Part shown: positions 1-14,100 of the stretch, piece after piece
How positions within the stretch are numbered: position 1 is the first letter of the stretch
Layout of the letters: the number at the start of each line of letters is the position of its first letter
NCBI GenBank assembly: GCA_000231825.2
Contig: JH720307.1
Span: 177,895-233,400, forward strand
From: Tetrahymena elliotti 4EA
Lineage: Eukaryota > Ciliophora > Oligohymenophorea > Hymenostomatida > Tetrahymenidae
Length of the DNA stretch: 55,506 nt
Direction: 5' to 3'
Notes under the pieces: generated by a model
What the model was told of the DNA's origin: nothing
The model's input: the letters and a program-made list of their open reading frames with translations, nothing else
Database searches by the model: none
Made by a program: the position numbers and the translations under genes

Positions 1-1263
1 TCTTTTTCTCTACACTTCAAACTTTTATAAACAAAATAGTACCTCTAAGTTATTGATATGACTTCATTACTTGAAAACAGCTATATTCTTATTTACATTA
101 AAAAAAATATTTATATTTGAATTTAGGAGAACTTTTCTTAATTTTATACGTACTCAGCATATGTTAAAATAAATATTTATTAATTTATTTCCTTAATTCA
201 ATTAATTTTATTTACCCAAATATTATTAATAAATTTATTATTGGTATTAACTATTTTTAAAAGTTAAAACAATAAAATATTTATCAAGATAATTTCTTAA
301 TCAAAAGAAAAAGAAATTTTCAAAATAATTAACTTAATATTTAAATACAAAATTAAGAAATAAGTAATTTAAAAAATTTCAACAATGAATAAATATTTTT
401 TTGTTTTATGTAAATGATTGCTTTGTTAATCTTTGTAGATTTTTAATGAGTAGGGAGGTAGTTATTGTTTGCATTGTTTAAGGTAATAGTAAAAATAATT
501 TTAAAAATTCAATCTATTAATATTTTTTTAATTTTTGATGAAATACATTAAGATGAAGATTAATGCTAGATAACATATTAGAAGGGTATTTTTCCACATA
601 AAAAGAAATTTTTTGATAAAAATTTAATAATTAATTTTAAAATAAGAAAAGCTAGAATTTAGTAATAAAATCTTTCAAAATATTTAAAAATTCCATTATT
701 AGATCAGTATTCAGCAGATATTATCTAAAAATGAATTGACAGTTAGTTTTTTGAATCTATCAGTTAAACATGAGAGTAATGAAAGAGCAAAAGTAGAAAG
801 AAAGTAAATTATGTTTCTTTTAAAGCATTAAATTTAATAAATAGGCTTAAAATATTTTAAAGTAAATCATCAGAAATTATTTGTTTAATTTAATTATATT
901 GAATAAAAACTTGTCAAATTAACCATTTTAATATATTATAAATGAAATGCTTTAATATTGATGGATCTCAAAAAAGTAAATAAATAGAAATTTTATTAAT
1001 TTTTGAATGGCTCTTAATATTAGTTATAAAGTTTGATTTGCAAATATTTACATTATTTGAGAAAGAACAATTGAAAATAAGATTAATAATATCGTTAAAT
1101 AAAAAATATAAATAAAAATTAACAACTAATATTAAATGGGAACAATAAATAAATAATAATATTTTTATTTAATTACATTAATTTATAGGAAAATAATCAA
1201 CTAAAGCTTATCCACATAATTTAATTAGTAATTTATAGAAACATTTAAATTCAATTTATAAAA
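1..1263. other. AT-rich left flank with coding-like scraps
   Basis: No complete gene is visible. Read with TAA/TAG as Gln, three plus-strand patches stay open for 50-115 codons (about 535-725, 745-945 and 949-1260) and have somewhat protein-like composition, for example a run reading KHESNERAKVERKQ near 770. They lack ATG starts and clean joins. They could be remnants of a decayed gene or chance openness in DNA with only one stop codon. The last 50 bases before 1264 are the A-rich leader typical of ciliate genes. Confidence 0.3.
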
Positions 1264-4200
1264 ATGAATAGCTTTGGTGTTGTTAAAAAGAATGTCCTAA
1301 GCCAATACATTGAAGGACAGCCATCTCCTTAACAAGAAAAAAAATACAATCCAGACCAGTTTAGTCCTGATATGATTAGTGTACAGAATTTTAATATGTA
1401 TCCCTTTTCTGCTTATGGATTTGTAGAAGTAATGCCTAAAAAACCAATAAATAAATCACCTTAAAGAGCATCTCTTACCTCTTCTAAATCTTTAGTTTAA
1501 AGATAGTCAAATTAATTCAGTAAATCTCCTATGAGATTATCTATATATTCAAGAGAGAGCATTATTTAAGAGAGGGAAGAGTAAGATGATGAGTTTGAGA
1601 AAAAAATTATTCAAGAACCTACTCTATTAACAGGTATATTAATAGGTCCTCAACATCTTTTAGTTCAGTTAGATAACACAGAAATTCTTACCAATGATTT
1701 AAAGGTCACAATAGGATCTTTAGGAAGAATTAATGTAGTGGATATACTCAGAAGTAAGTTTTTAGCTCTTAACAGATTTGTTGTACTGCTTTTGGATAGA
1801 CAAGTTGGAATAGAAAAAGGATATGTTGGAGTAATATCTAATAAAAGAACATTCAATAATAGATATTTCTACTCTCTAGACAATATAATAGAATCTGATG
1901 TCTAAACAAATAAAAGTGGAATAGTTATGGCAGGTTTTATCAAAAATAATTACCATTCTATGCAATTAATTTACAATTAAATTAGCGATGTTATGGGGGG
2001 AGTTCTTGTCAACATTCATGTTGATAAAAATAATTTGAGCAGAGAAGCAGAAAACTTTGCTAGAAATCACTGGCCAATGCTTGTACATGATCCAGAGGCA
2101 GGATATTGTGTAGCAGGTTTTACTTAAGAAATAAATTCTAGAGGATTAAAAGGCATATTAATTAACTCTGAGCAGTTCAATCAAATAGTTATTTTCACTC
2201 AAAATTATTAGCCCTAAGACATACTAAGAATCCCCTGTAAGCTAAATATTTTTTATAAATCTGAATTAAAATTAATCTATAACTAAATAAAATTTTAGGT
2301 TGTGCTTAATTAAGTGAAGATGAATTTAAAGTAGATGTAAAATCCATAAAAGCTCATAGAAAAGCTATTAAAAGCGTTGTCAGAATAAACTATAGATTAA
2401 TTGCATCAATAGATAATGAAAAGAAACTCAAAATTTGGTAAATAGATGGAAAAAAAATATATTCTGAAATTGATTTGTCATCAAGCCCTAGTTGCATAGC
2501 TGCAGATAATAGAAATATTTATGTATGCCTTGATGATAAAATCTAAGTTTGGGATTGGTAACTCAAATAAATTGTTCAAGAAATGGAATGCTTTTACCCA
2601 ATCACTCACCTTATTAAGGTAATTTAAAAACCTAGAAAATATTTAAAGTTTATTTTTAAATAAATTTATGAAACAATATTTAAGATATTTTAAAATTAAA
2701 ATTAGGTAAATAAAAAATATATGGTTTCTGCTGATGCTGGTGGATAGATAATCATTTGGAGGAATAATTAAATAAACAAATACATGTATCAACCAAACTA
2801 GTAAATTGATCAGGCAGACGTTACAAGCATGGTTTTATTTAATGAGAAGTTTGTTGCAGCAGGTTTCTCTAATGGTAAGATCATCACGTTTGATATCAGC
2901 TAGAGTGTTTAAATGAGAGTAATAGAAAATGGTCATTTTATTAGAGGTAGATTAAATTAAGTAAATAGCTTAGTAGTTTTCAATTAAGAATATCTTGTTA
3001 GTGGATGCTCAGATTCGACAGTAATAATTTGGGATTTGAGTAATGAATATAAAATATTGAAGAAAATGAAATTTGATGCTTAAGTTCTTTCTATCTGTGC
3101 TTTGAATGAAAAAGAAATGCTAATAGCTCATGGCTGTAATGTTTCTGTCTACAATTTATCCTCAGATAAGACCTACAATCTAACATAGATTTACTAACCT
3201 CATACTGATTTTATAATTAATTGCACAGCAATAGATCATGAAGTTTTTAGCACTGCTGATTTAGGTGGCACAATTAGATTTTGGAGAGTAGATAAGGTTA
3301 GTGATGAAATATACGAAACTATCTCTTTAGAAGAATTATAGAAGATATCTGATTAACTAAAAGATCCGAATAATTATAATTATTTTTTTTTCAGAAACTT
3401 CATTCAATTCTCATAAACACCTTAACTTTAAATATAGCCATTGAGCCAAAAAGAAAAATAGCTAAAAAATGAATTAGAATAATAAAAGGCAAACTAATAG
3501 AATTTAGTACAAGAGCTCCAATAGGCTTATTAAATTTTGAAAAACAGAGAATCTGAATTGCAATAAAAAACTAGCCAAATTGAAAGGCTAACAAGCGAAG
3601 TAGAGTCTTTAAACAGCAAGCAATATTAAAAAAATAATAAGTAATAGGAATAATCAGAGTAAATTCAAAAATTTTAGTAATAAATTAGAGATTTGACAAG
3701 CAACGAGAACAAATTAACTCAAGTAATTTAGAATATTTTTAATCATAATTTTTATTGAAATTATTTCTTTTTAAATTAGGAGTTAGAATAACTTAGAAAA
3801 AAGAATTCTAATTCTCTCTAAGAAAGTTAACAAAACTCTAAGTCAAAAGACAGAGTAAGCTATCTAACTAATAATGGAAAAAATTAATAAAGTATAGATT
3901 AGTTACAGAAACAGCTTGATTAACTTAGCAGTACAATAGCCAAACTAGAAAATGAAAATGATAGACTAAAATAAGAATCAAATAGATACTAATAAAGTGC
4001 CAAAATATTCTAACAAAGTCCAAGCAAAATTCTAAATAATAGAAATCAAAATGATTAGTATCTTTCCAATCTTGAAACTGAAAATAGTAAATTGAAAGCT
4101 TAAATTAAGAACTTAGAATAAGAATAGCAACAGCTTCTATCTAGTTAGGGTAGTGGAAATAACCAAAGAGACATTTATAAATCTCCTATTAAGTCTTAGA

Positions 4201-5531
4201 AATTGAGTTAGAATAATGTACCTAAATCACCAATTATAGATCCTAAGGAAGAAGAAATTAATAGATTAAAACAAGAGCTAGTTGATCAATAATCATAAAA
4301 TAAACTTTTGTCTTAGTAATTAGAATCTTTTAGACTTGATTTGATAGAAAAGAATAATGAAATTGAAGAAATGAAAAACTCTGTACAGACATTAAAGGAC
4401 AGTTTTAATGAAATATAAAACCTGTAATTAAAGAAGCACAAACTTGATCTTAAATAAAAGGAAAAAGAAAAAGATGAGATTCTTTAAATACTTAATGACT
4501 AGAGATCATAAAATTAAAAGTTGATGAAGACCCTAGAGAGTACAAGAGAATAACATATAAAGAATTTGTAAGAATCGAATAAAGAAAGAAGATAAATGCT
4601 AGAAAATCAAAATGTTTAATCAAATATACCTCCTAATTTTAGCAGCAATTAATACAGCAATGATTTACTTAGGAATAACTCTTTCAACTCAAGAACTGTC
4701 TATCATTAAGAACCAACTTAGTTGAGTAACTAAGAAAATTCAAATAGCTAGCAAAGAAACTAAGATATTCAAAACTTCAAAAAAGAAATTTAAATGGTAT
4801 AAGAATAAATTTAATCTTTGAAGAAGTCAGTTCTCAATACAAGTAATTCCAAAAGTGATATCTTTAACACATCTTATTAAAACATGAAATAATACAATGA
4901 CTAATAACAAGAAGAATAGTATAATAATGCATAAGAAAGAACAGCTCAAAAGAAATAAGGAGGTTACTTAGATGGTAATATTTCTACACCAATCCAAAAT
5001 AAAAAGTCTATTTCCCCCAACAAAAATCTTAGCTCATAAAAATAAAAGAATACGAGCTAATAACCCTAATAATCTTTTGCAAAGAGTAAAACTGAGTTAT
5101 AGTAAATTTTATAAAATAAGTTATCAGATATATAACAAGAGTTATTAAGAAGACAAGGCAAACAAGATAATTCGGCATCTAACTATAATTAGCCTGAAAG
5201 AGGCAGATCATAGAATATAAGCATGAGTCCTTAAAGAAATATAAGATTCGATACAACATCCTCACCCTAACCTAAATAGAGTATGTATAACCAAGGAAGT
5301 ATTAACAATAGTGTCATTATTACTGGTAATAAATCATTAGGGGATTTCGTTGGAAGTCCTTTGAAATTAAATAAATGCAATATAGAAATAGACATCTCAG
5401 TAGATGAAGATTAATAGAATTTAAATCAAAGATACTCTTCTCCATTAAAATAAAATAATTAATAATCCTATCCTTAAGTTTAGATTCTTCTTGCCAGTGA
5501 TTAATAAAATAAATATAAAAATAAGTATTGA
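1264..5531 (+). CDS. WD40-repeat protein with long coiled coil
   Basis: Exons are 1264-2236, 2299-2618, 2706-3722 and 3780-5531. All joins keep frame and give 1,353 aa ending at TGA. Residues 1-320 match no domain I recognise. From about 325 to 640 there are degenerate WD40 repeats with strand ends such as LKIWQID, IQVWDW, IIIWR, VIIWDLS and IRFWRVDK, which should form a beta-propeller used as a protein-binding platform. Residues 670-1150 are a heptad-rich coiled coil full of Gln, Glu, Lys and Leu. The tail is Asn/Ser/Gln-rich and probably disordered. The ATG follows an A-rich leader and is the first in frame. WD40-plus-coiled-coil proteins are often cytoskeletal or ciliary scaffolds, but that role is only inferred. 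The gene is convergent with the coiled-coil gene at 6514-10481. Confidence 0.85.
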
Positions 5532-6140
5532 ACATCTAAAAGCCAATATCTTTTATAAATTATAATAAAATTTTCCTATTATAAATTTGATATTATTAAA
5601 AAATTATTTTATATGATTTTGTAAATATTGTACAACATTAAAAATTTCGTTCTTCACTTTTAATTTAGGTTTTCCCGCTTTTAATCTTTCTAGTTTAAGT
5701 ATTATTTCTAAGTTAAATTTACTTGCAAAAAGTAGAATTTGAAATTAATCAAGATACTTATTTTTAATAGAATTAATTTAATTTTTTATTTTATTTTAAT
5801 AATATTTTTATTAGTTTCAAGTAAATTATGTTTGAGAAAATATTTAATAAGTTTTTTTATTTGATTAAATGAAGTAGACTCCAAATTTCTTAAGTTTATT
5901 AAAAAAACTAAATTTATTCGATACAAAAATTAAACAAATATTACAAATTTACTTAGTTCATTTAAGTTATTTAATTAAAAAAATTGAAACCATAATATCC
6001 AAATATAATTGTTTAAACTTATTAACATTTTTGATGTACTTATTTATTTTGATGAATTTTGAACTATTTTTTATTAATAAATTTAATTTATCAATTATTT
6101 CTTAAGATAAATACTATTTTTTACATTTTTGTAGATCATC
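5532..6140. other. Convergent intergenic spacer
   Basis: This TA-rich spacer separates the 3' ends of two convergent genes. It holds no reading frame or RNA gene that I can support. Polyadenylation of the plus-strand gene must fall in its first part, but no distinct signal stands out in such AT-rich sequence. Confidence 0.5.
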
Positions 6141-6330
6141 TCAAAAGGCAACTTATTTTTTTGAAAAATTTTATTATTTTAAAGATAGGAGATTTTTATT
6201 GACCTCATTTTCATTTTATCTTTTTAATACTTTATTTTTCTCAGCAAGAGCTTTGTATTCCTCGTAAGAAAATTCGATAAATTGGAGGTCAAGAATAATG
6301 ATGAATATAAAAAAATAAAAATAGAAAACT
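6141..6330 (-). other. Coding-like fragment downstream of the NT-C2 gene
   Basis: On the minus strand about 60 codons are open up to TGA at 6141-6143. The sequence has coding character (segments FIEFSYEEYKALAEKN and KVLKRQNENEVNKN) and looks like a short charged helix. There is no in-frame ATG; the only nearby ATG (ATGCATTC) is in another frame. It lies just 3' of the NT-C2/coiled-coil gene on the same strand. It could be an alternative last exon of that gene, a remnant, or an exon of a small separate gene. Confidence 0.3.
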
Positions 6331-6513
6331 TTGAATAAACTTGGAGAGGTTTTAAAGAAGATAAAGAATGCATTTTATATGAATTACAAAATTTTATTAA
6401 CAGATAATTATTTTTAATTTGTTATTATTTGGTTATTTTGATAGATAAATAAATAAATTGATTATTTTTTTTTGATAATAAATTATATTAATAAGAGAAA
6501 GTAAATGAATCAA

Positions 6514-9500
6514 TCACTCCATATTTCCTCCAATTATTTTTTCTACAAGTTCAGGACCTCCATGTTCTAAGCACACATTTAATGCATCTCCATACTTTTA
6601 TTTAGTTTTAATAAGATCTTTAGAAATAGCTTACATATCATTTTCCATGTCTTTCATCTTTTTCTCCATATTCAGCATAAGCATTTTGTTATCTTCAACC
6701 TTCTTGTCGAAATTTACTTTTTACATCTAATTTTAATAAATGAAATTTTATTAGAAATTATAGTCAAATATTTTCAAATTTTAAAACAAAAATGAAATTT
6801 ATTTGATAAATACCTTAATTTAAATAAGCTCATCTTTAGCAGATTAGTAGTCAAGTTCTAGCTTTTTGTATGCCTTGAGAATATCATTATTTTATTCAGA
6901 TTTTTACAATTTTTAATTTAAATCTTTAATTTTTCTAAGAAGCTATTCATTTTCAACTGAAAGTCTAGCTATTTCAGATTCTTATTCAGGACTGAAATTA
7001 GAATTTTAAACATTAATGGGTTTAACAGATGATCTTAATTGCACTTTAAGTTCTTAAATTTAAATCTGAAGAGCTTCTATTTCTGCTTGATGATCTTCTT
7101 TCTAAAATTAAAAATGAAATTAATTAAATAAATCAACAAATTAAAAATTACTTATTTCTTATATTTCTTTTTAAGGTCTCTATATTTAGTTTAGTTGATA
7201 TCATCAGTTGATTGGTACAGATTAGACCTTTCTCCTTCTAAGATTTAGGTTTCAAGCTCTCTTATTCTTTTCTTTTTTTCTTCAATATCTCTATCTTTAA
7301 TTTAAACAGTATCTGTCATTTTCTTAGTTAATCTCTAAAAGTTGCTCTTGAGACTTTCTAATTCTTCTTTCTATTCGCTGATTGTACTTTAAGCTTGGTC
7401 AAAATCTTTAGTCCTTTATTCTATTTCCTTTATGTTACTTTCCAATTTATTTATATATTCTTATTGGTATTGATTCTTTTTTTCAAGTTAGATAACTAAA
7501 TCTCTATTTTCATCTTTATCACTACTGCTATCATTCTTTTGTTGTAAAATTTCTAAAATTCTTTGCTTTAAAGTCTATATTTCTTTATCCTTTAATTCGA
7601 TTTCTTTTTAATGGCTTTCATTATCTTTGTCAACTTGGTTTTTACTATATTCATAACGATTTTTAATTTTTTGATATTCAATATCAACACTTTTGAATTT
7701 TAAATCAGCTTTTGTATATTCGTTTAAGGCTTTTTATCTTTCATCTTCAGCTTTTCTAATTTAGTCTTTTATTTCATTTAGTTGTGAGTCTTTCTCATAA
7801 ATTTATGATTTCAAGTTAGAAATTAATGTGCTTTGTTCTTACTATATTTAATAATTAATTAATATAAATATTATTCTCATAAAAATATTCTTATTACATT
7901 TTCAGATGTGGCAGAATTGGCATTTGTTCTGATTGTTAATTCAAGTTCTTAAATTTTCTTTTAAAGTTTAAAGTTTTCACTCTCTTGCTTTGTTTGCTCA
8001 TTTCTAAGCCTATTAATTTCTTCTTATTAGTTAGTTATTTTTTCTAATCTTTTTTTCAGTTCTAATTCTGTGGTCTAATTTTAAACAAAATTTTAAGAAT
8101 TATGTTAAAAAATCAAAATATTTTTTTTTATTACTTTTGATTGTGTACTCAAGCTGCTTTATTCATCTTATAAGGATTCAAGTATTTCTTTATTATCTTA
8201 ATATTCTTTCCTGAGGTTTTGATAGTCAGATGTAAGCTTTTAACAAATATGAAACATGCTTAAAAATAACTTATTTGAAATAATATTTTACATTTTTAAA
8301 TTTAGCTTCAAGAGTTTTATAATTTGAATTGGCTTAAGTTGCTTCCCCTTGAGCCTTGGTAACTTAAAGATTTAATTCTTAAACTTTTTGCTTAAGTTTA
8401 TCATTTTCTATTTATAATAAAGAAGATTTTCCATCAGGACCACTTCCTCCCTACTTATTATACAATGCTTTTTTCAATTATTCATTTTCAGTTTATAATT
8501 CATTAATTTTTTTGAACGAATTCTATAACTCAATAACCTTTTATTAGATCTACTATTATAAATTATTATTAGCTTATTAATTTATTCCTTATTGTTGAAC
8601 CTAAGGCTATTAAATTGATTCATTTTTAACTAGTGGTCTTGATGGAGATACTCCAACTTATTATATACTTCTTGATGAAGAGCTCATTTAATTTTAGTTG
8701 TTAAATATTGCAGGCTTTTTAGGAGGTTCTTAGCCAAAAATAGGCTTTCTTACTTGATTGCTTGATAAATCAGAATTACTATTTTGTCTAGATAATGAAT
8801 TGGTTGGTTTATTTTAATTTGGCTTTTAAGCAGTAACTGGAGCTTCATCTTCTGAATCTTCATTAACATCTATTAGAATCACATCTTCTTCATCATCATC
8901 GTCTTCTTATTATTTATTTAAAGCAGGTTTCATGGCAGAGTTTAGCTATTACTGAGGTACATTTGAGGTTGTCTTAGTCGATATATTATTTTACTATTGT
9001 TATTGTGGTTAAATTTTTGATTAACTAGTAGTTTATGACATAGGATTGGCAAGAACTCTTTGTTGATTATTTAAATTAGAACTTGACATTGCTGATTACT
9101 ATGGCTTATTTATTTAAGGAGCTTATAAAAATGCTTCTCTCTCTTTTTTTAGCTGTTCCAACTTTTCTCTTCTCTTCTTTTCTTCTTGCTCCTGAGCCAA
9201 TTTAAGTTGATTTTCTTCTTCCTTTTTCTTTTCTTCTTCTTTTATTCTTGCTTCTTCATCTTCTTTTTCTTTCTATCTTTACATTTATTCTTCATATTCT
9301 TTTTGCTTTCTTTTTAACTCTTCTTATCTTTATTAAAATTCTTTTTGTTTTCTTTCAAACTCCATCTCTTCCTCTTTTTCTTTTTCTAATCTTATTCTCA
9401 AATCTTCATCTTCCTACATTTTCTTTTCTTCCTACTACCTTTACTTCTCCTATTCATAAGGATCGACTTTTCTCTAAGATTTTTATCCGTGATCTATACT

Positions 9501-10481
9501 ATCATCACTTTTATTTTATTTGTCTACATTACTCATAGAAGTACTTCTTCCATTATTGTTTGCTTAAATGTCATTAATATCCCTAGCTTTACTAAATTTT
9601 AAAAGAAAATTCTTACATTTTTAATTGTTAAAACCTATATTAATAAATGTAAATTTTAGTTTAAACCTATACCTTTTTTCAAATTCAAATACTCCGCTTC
9701 CAATATTATTAGAAATTCCTTTAAGATTTTATGAGCGGAAAGAATTCTCTCCATCTCTGTCACTTTCACTTCTAAAATATATTAAAATTGTTATCATTTA
9801 AAAAATGCTTGCTTGAATCAATTTTATTTACATTTATGAATCATTGACATCACCAACTTTTGAACAAATCAAATCAAATTTCAAAGTTGCATTTTTATCA
9901 GGACATTTATCTAATTTTAACTCATAACTCTTTCCTTTTTAAAACAAAATTAAGAATTATTAAATTATAAATTAGTTAGTTTACTGGCTTTTTCTGAATT
10001 AGGTAGTTCTGATAAATCCAAAATAACTTAACCTCCTGCTTTATCACCTTTTTAAGATTCTAAAACTACTGTGAAGACACTCTAAACATTAAAAAACATA
10101 AAATTTATGTCATTTTGCTTTTTTTATTCATAAATTCAATGATATATATAATTACTTATTTTTCTTAATATTTATTATTCTTTTTAGACAGATAGAGGGT
10201 TGCATCTAAAAAAAGTGACTCATTAAACTTTGCTTATCCTGTCCTATGGTTAAGTTATGAACTACGTGATGTTTAAGTTGAATGACTTCCTTTTTATCAT
10301 ATAATTTTAGTTTATTGGATGAAAAAAAAAAATCCAATTTTGTTTATTTAATATGTATACCTCTTTTCCAATGTACTTTAATGAAACATGAACCTCCTAA
10401 GCTTAGATCAACCTATTATATTTCAGCTTCATAACTAAACTTAGTAGCTTTTGTTCCAATTCTTTTAAAGAATTTGCTCAT
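6514..10481 (-). CDS. NT-C2 domain plus coiled-coil protein
   Basis: Eleven exons (transcript order): 10361-10481, 10156-10289, 9985-10081, 9832-9934, 9673-9771, 8292-9591, 8135-8236, 7898-8074, 7152-7841, 6814-7101 and 6514-6726. Every junction keeps phase and gives 1,107 aa. Residues 1-150 match the NT-C2 domain (N-terminal C2 of EEIG1/EHBP1-type proteins): GGSCFIKVHWKRG, then FNESLFLDATLYL and a last strand near TLKFDL. NT-C2 domains are thought to attach proteins to membranes. A highly charged Lys/Glu/Arg helix follows (about 215-330), then an acidic patch (EEDDDDEEDVILIDV) and a long coiled coil from about 520 to the C terminus. A few acceptors read AAG rather than TAG, and the 9592-9672 intron is also open in frame, so that intron is less certain. 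Membrane or vesicle tethering is a reasonable inference. Confidence 0.85.
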
Positions 10482-11194
10482 GTAAATGCTTTTAAATGTG
10501 TAAAAATGATTTTATTATTTCCTATTTTTTTGAACCTTCTTAAATTAAATAAATAGAATGATATAATTTTTTAATAATAATTTATCATAATTATATTAAA
10601 ATCTGTGATACTTGAACTTTAATCTATCTTCTATGTAAAACTCTTTATAAATATTTTTAGAATCATTTGACTAAAAATAATTAACATACACACTAAAATT
10701 TATGGATAAAATAGAAGAAAAATAATCAGTAACGCTATTTTACTAAGATGAAATCATTCTAAATTTATCTAGTTTGATTCAATATTCTTAAAATTTTACA
10801 AAATATAAAAATAGACAATTTGGATTACTGAATTTTTTGAATTTTTCATAAATACTTTTAAGAAAAATCAAAAGGAAAAATCAATAAAATCTATCAAAGA
10901 ATAAATTTAAATTTTTACCAAAAAATAGACAAAAATCAGTAAATTTTCAAATATTTTACTTAATAAATAAGTAATTAAAATTAAGAATAAACTGCCATTT
11001 CAATATTTAATTTTACTGTTTGAAGAAAATTAAATATTAAGAAGAAAACAAATACTACTTTGATATAAATATGCAAAGAACAATTTTTATAAGTTTTTGT
11101 TTTGATTTGATTTGAAAAATTTTTAATAAGAATGTTATTTTATGATCGATTATGGATAAATGCAGAAACAGTATCTTCAAAGAATTATATTATT
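10482..11194. other. Intergenic spacer
   Basis: This is the 5' flank of the NT-C2 gene and the 3' flank of the next minus-strand gene. It is TA-rich with no supported reading frame. Confidence 0.5.
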
Positions 11195-14100
11195 TCATTC
11201 ATATTCATCTAATTTATTAAAAAAAAGAAATTAGTAATAGAGCTAATTAAAAAGATTTTACCATAAATACCTACTTCTGGAGTACCCAAATACATAGTCT
11301 CAGCACCTATTTATCATTAATAATAAATTTAATAAAGAAGATTAAAATTTAATATGTGGAATAGAATGAAATTTGCAAACTCATATTACCTATCAAAGTG
11401 TTTGTGAATTCTATTTTATTTTTATAAAAAAAATTAATAAAAAATATGGAAATTAAAATTAAATACCTGAGCTTGATTTTTTAACTTTCTTTTCCTCTTT
11501 CTTCTTGTTATTAGCAATTTTTTCATTTTTTTAATTTACTTTCATGCTACTGCTAGATTTTTACTTTGGTTTACTATCTACTGGAATATTAGCTGAGGAA
11601 GTGTTTTAATTTGTAGAAGTTTTATTCGTATTAGTAGCATTATTAGCCTAATCGCAATTAAGTTATATATTAGCTGGCTATAGTTTTGTTGCATTTTTAA
11701 GAATTTCAAATGCATCAATTCCTTGCTTTTATTTGGTTATATTAGCACTTATATTAATGCCTCTTTCTTAAGATAAATTGATATTTGTAACTGTAGCTTC
11801 AGCATGAAATGCTATTTGTGGGTTAATTTATCTATTTGAATTAACAAATTAATTTGATTCTATTCCTATCAAGGTGCTAATTTATTTCTAAATCTCTAAG
11901 TTATTATCAATTTTTTTCTTTCTGTTTTTATCAAATTTACTCTTCTAAAAATTTTAAATTTCCCCATTCTAAACTAAGATTTATGAGCCATTGATATCAT
12001 GGCAATTCATTGGATTATAATTAAATTTAAGGCAGCTGCCATTTAAAATAGGATTCAAAATCTAAGCTTTATCTGCTTAAGCTTGCTATTATTGTTATTC
12101 TTTTTCTAATTCTTTTTACTTTTTTTTTTGCTGCTGTTGTATCTGCTCTTTTTGCTCTTATTATTTTTACTTATTTTTTTCTTTTTCTTACTTAATAAGA
12201 TTGAGCTGTTCATTGATAAGTTAGTATTCTTCCTATCTCTTTTTTTTTTCTTCCTTCAACTACTGTTACTCCAATTGTTTCTAGTTTATCTTTTTTGAGG
12301 GCTTTTTATCATTCTTTTCAGATTATTTAGTTTTATTCTTTTACTTTTTAGAAGAATTATCATTCTTTTATTTTTATTGTTCTTCTTTTTCCTTTTCTTT
12401 TTCCTCATCTTCTTCTTATTCATTTTCTAAAAATGTGAACATGTTATTATCCACTCTCTCCTTTTTCTTGTCAGCTAACTCAAACTTAATAGCACCTCCT
12501 TCTATCCAATATTAAATAAAATCATTTTGTAAAATTTATTATATCTTAACACAAATTAATAATTTATTAAAAATAAATTTAATAAAATTTACTTGGCTGA
12601 ATGCTCACGAAATCCTCATCTTGATTCTTTTCTTTTTCTGACTCCTACTTTTTTAACGGAGTTTCTTATTAAGGAGTAGAGCTTGCAACTTTAGTACCAT
12701 TTACCTTACTACTATTAGATGGAGTTATTACATTTTGTTGAGTCTTTTATACAATTTTAACTGGCTAATTAGCAGGAACATTTGTATTTTTGGAAGATTA
12801 GGAAGAAAAACTTTTTATCAATTCCTGCTTTTATAAGTTTTAGCTACTGCTATTGCTAGATTATTTTTATATTGGCAGCTCATTTTTAATATTTTGAGTA
12901 GAAGAAATAATACTATTATATTGTCCTGAAATAGAATTATTTTTAGTTGTTTTACTTATATTTTAATTGATTTATTATTTTTCTTCAACTTTTTTTGGTG
13001 GCTCAAATTAATTTATTTGTTGAGGATGATTTTATTTTGTTTTGCTTGTTTTAATTAAATTTTAAGATTAACTAAATGTATTCACTTTAATTAGCTAATT
13101 GTTTTCTTCATTATGTTTACTCTCTTCAAGATCTGCAAGCTCTCCACCCATACTGCTGTGGTTTGTGCTCTGTATAAAATTATTTAAATTTTTGCTATTT
13201 TTTAAATCTAATTTTACCTGAAGAGAATTTGAAGATCTTTTCCTCTATTTTTAATGATTTGGATGCAAAGTAAATATTGTTTAAACCTCTTGCAATACCT
13301 ATTTTTAATCTATAACTGGAGTAAATAAATCATTTAGATGAGGAGCTAAATCAATATAAAGCAAACTCTTCTCTTTAAATGTATTTCTAGCTGCAATTAG
13401 AATAATTTCTTTTTCTTCATCAGTAAATAAATTATTGTCAATAAATTCTATCATCCAATTATCCTATTCGAACATGTATCTATCAAAATTATATTTAGAT
13501 ATTTTTTCATCGACTAACAGTTTTTAAAATATTTTTTCAGTTAAATTCTAGACCTTGACATAAGGAATCCATAAGCCATGAGTGACATTGTATGAAGTAA
13601 TAAAATTGTTAAGAGCACTAAATTCATCTTCCTCCATATTTGATGGTAATTAAATATTATCATTTCCATTTATCCAATTAAAGCTTTCAGGTTTATGTTA
13701 ACTTTATTTTTAACCAACTGGTCCCCATATATTTTTAAATTTAAAACTCTTGCTATTATCATTAAAAAATCGAGGTTAAGAATTTTCTTGAAGTTAAAAT
13801 TTATCATCAAAGTAAAACTAATTTGGCGAATAATTTAATGTATCAAGATCTATCCTATTAATGTTTTAATTTATCCCAAACTATTACAAATCTTATTGCT
13901 ATAATAACTAATATAAATTTGCATTTTAATATGGTAAATCCAGCTTTTCTGCTATCTTATAATAATCTAAGCTACTACTCAATTATTTTAAATCAAATAA
14001 ATGCGTTTATTATTAATGCAATTCGGCAATATTTTAATCAAATAAGTTTATATCTTTTGGTGTATTATTTATATCTTAATTTTAAATAAAGTCTTAGTTT

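Noticed and set aside
8802..8811. GGTTGGTTTA, core of the Tetrahymena chromosome-breakage sequence (complement), also at 28740-28749
   Set aside because: Only the 10-base core matches; the flanking bases of the 15-bp element differ at 3 and 5 positions, and both sites lie inside coding exons.
9248..9538. Plus-strand standard-code ORF rich in Leu/Phe
   Set aside because: It is the complement of the Lys/Glu/Arg-rich helix of the NT-C2 gene on the minus strand.
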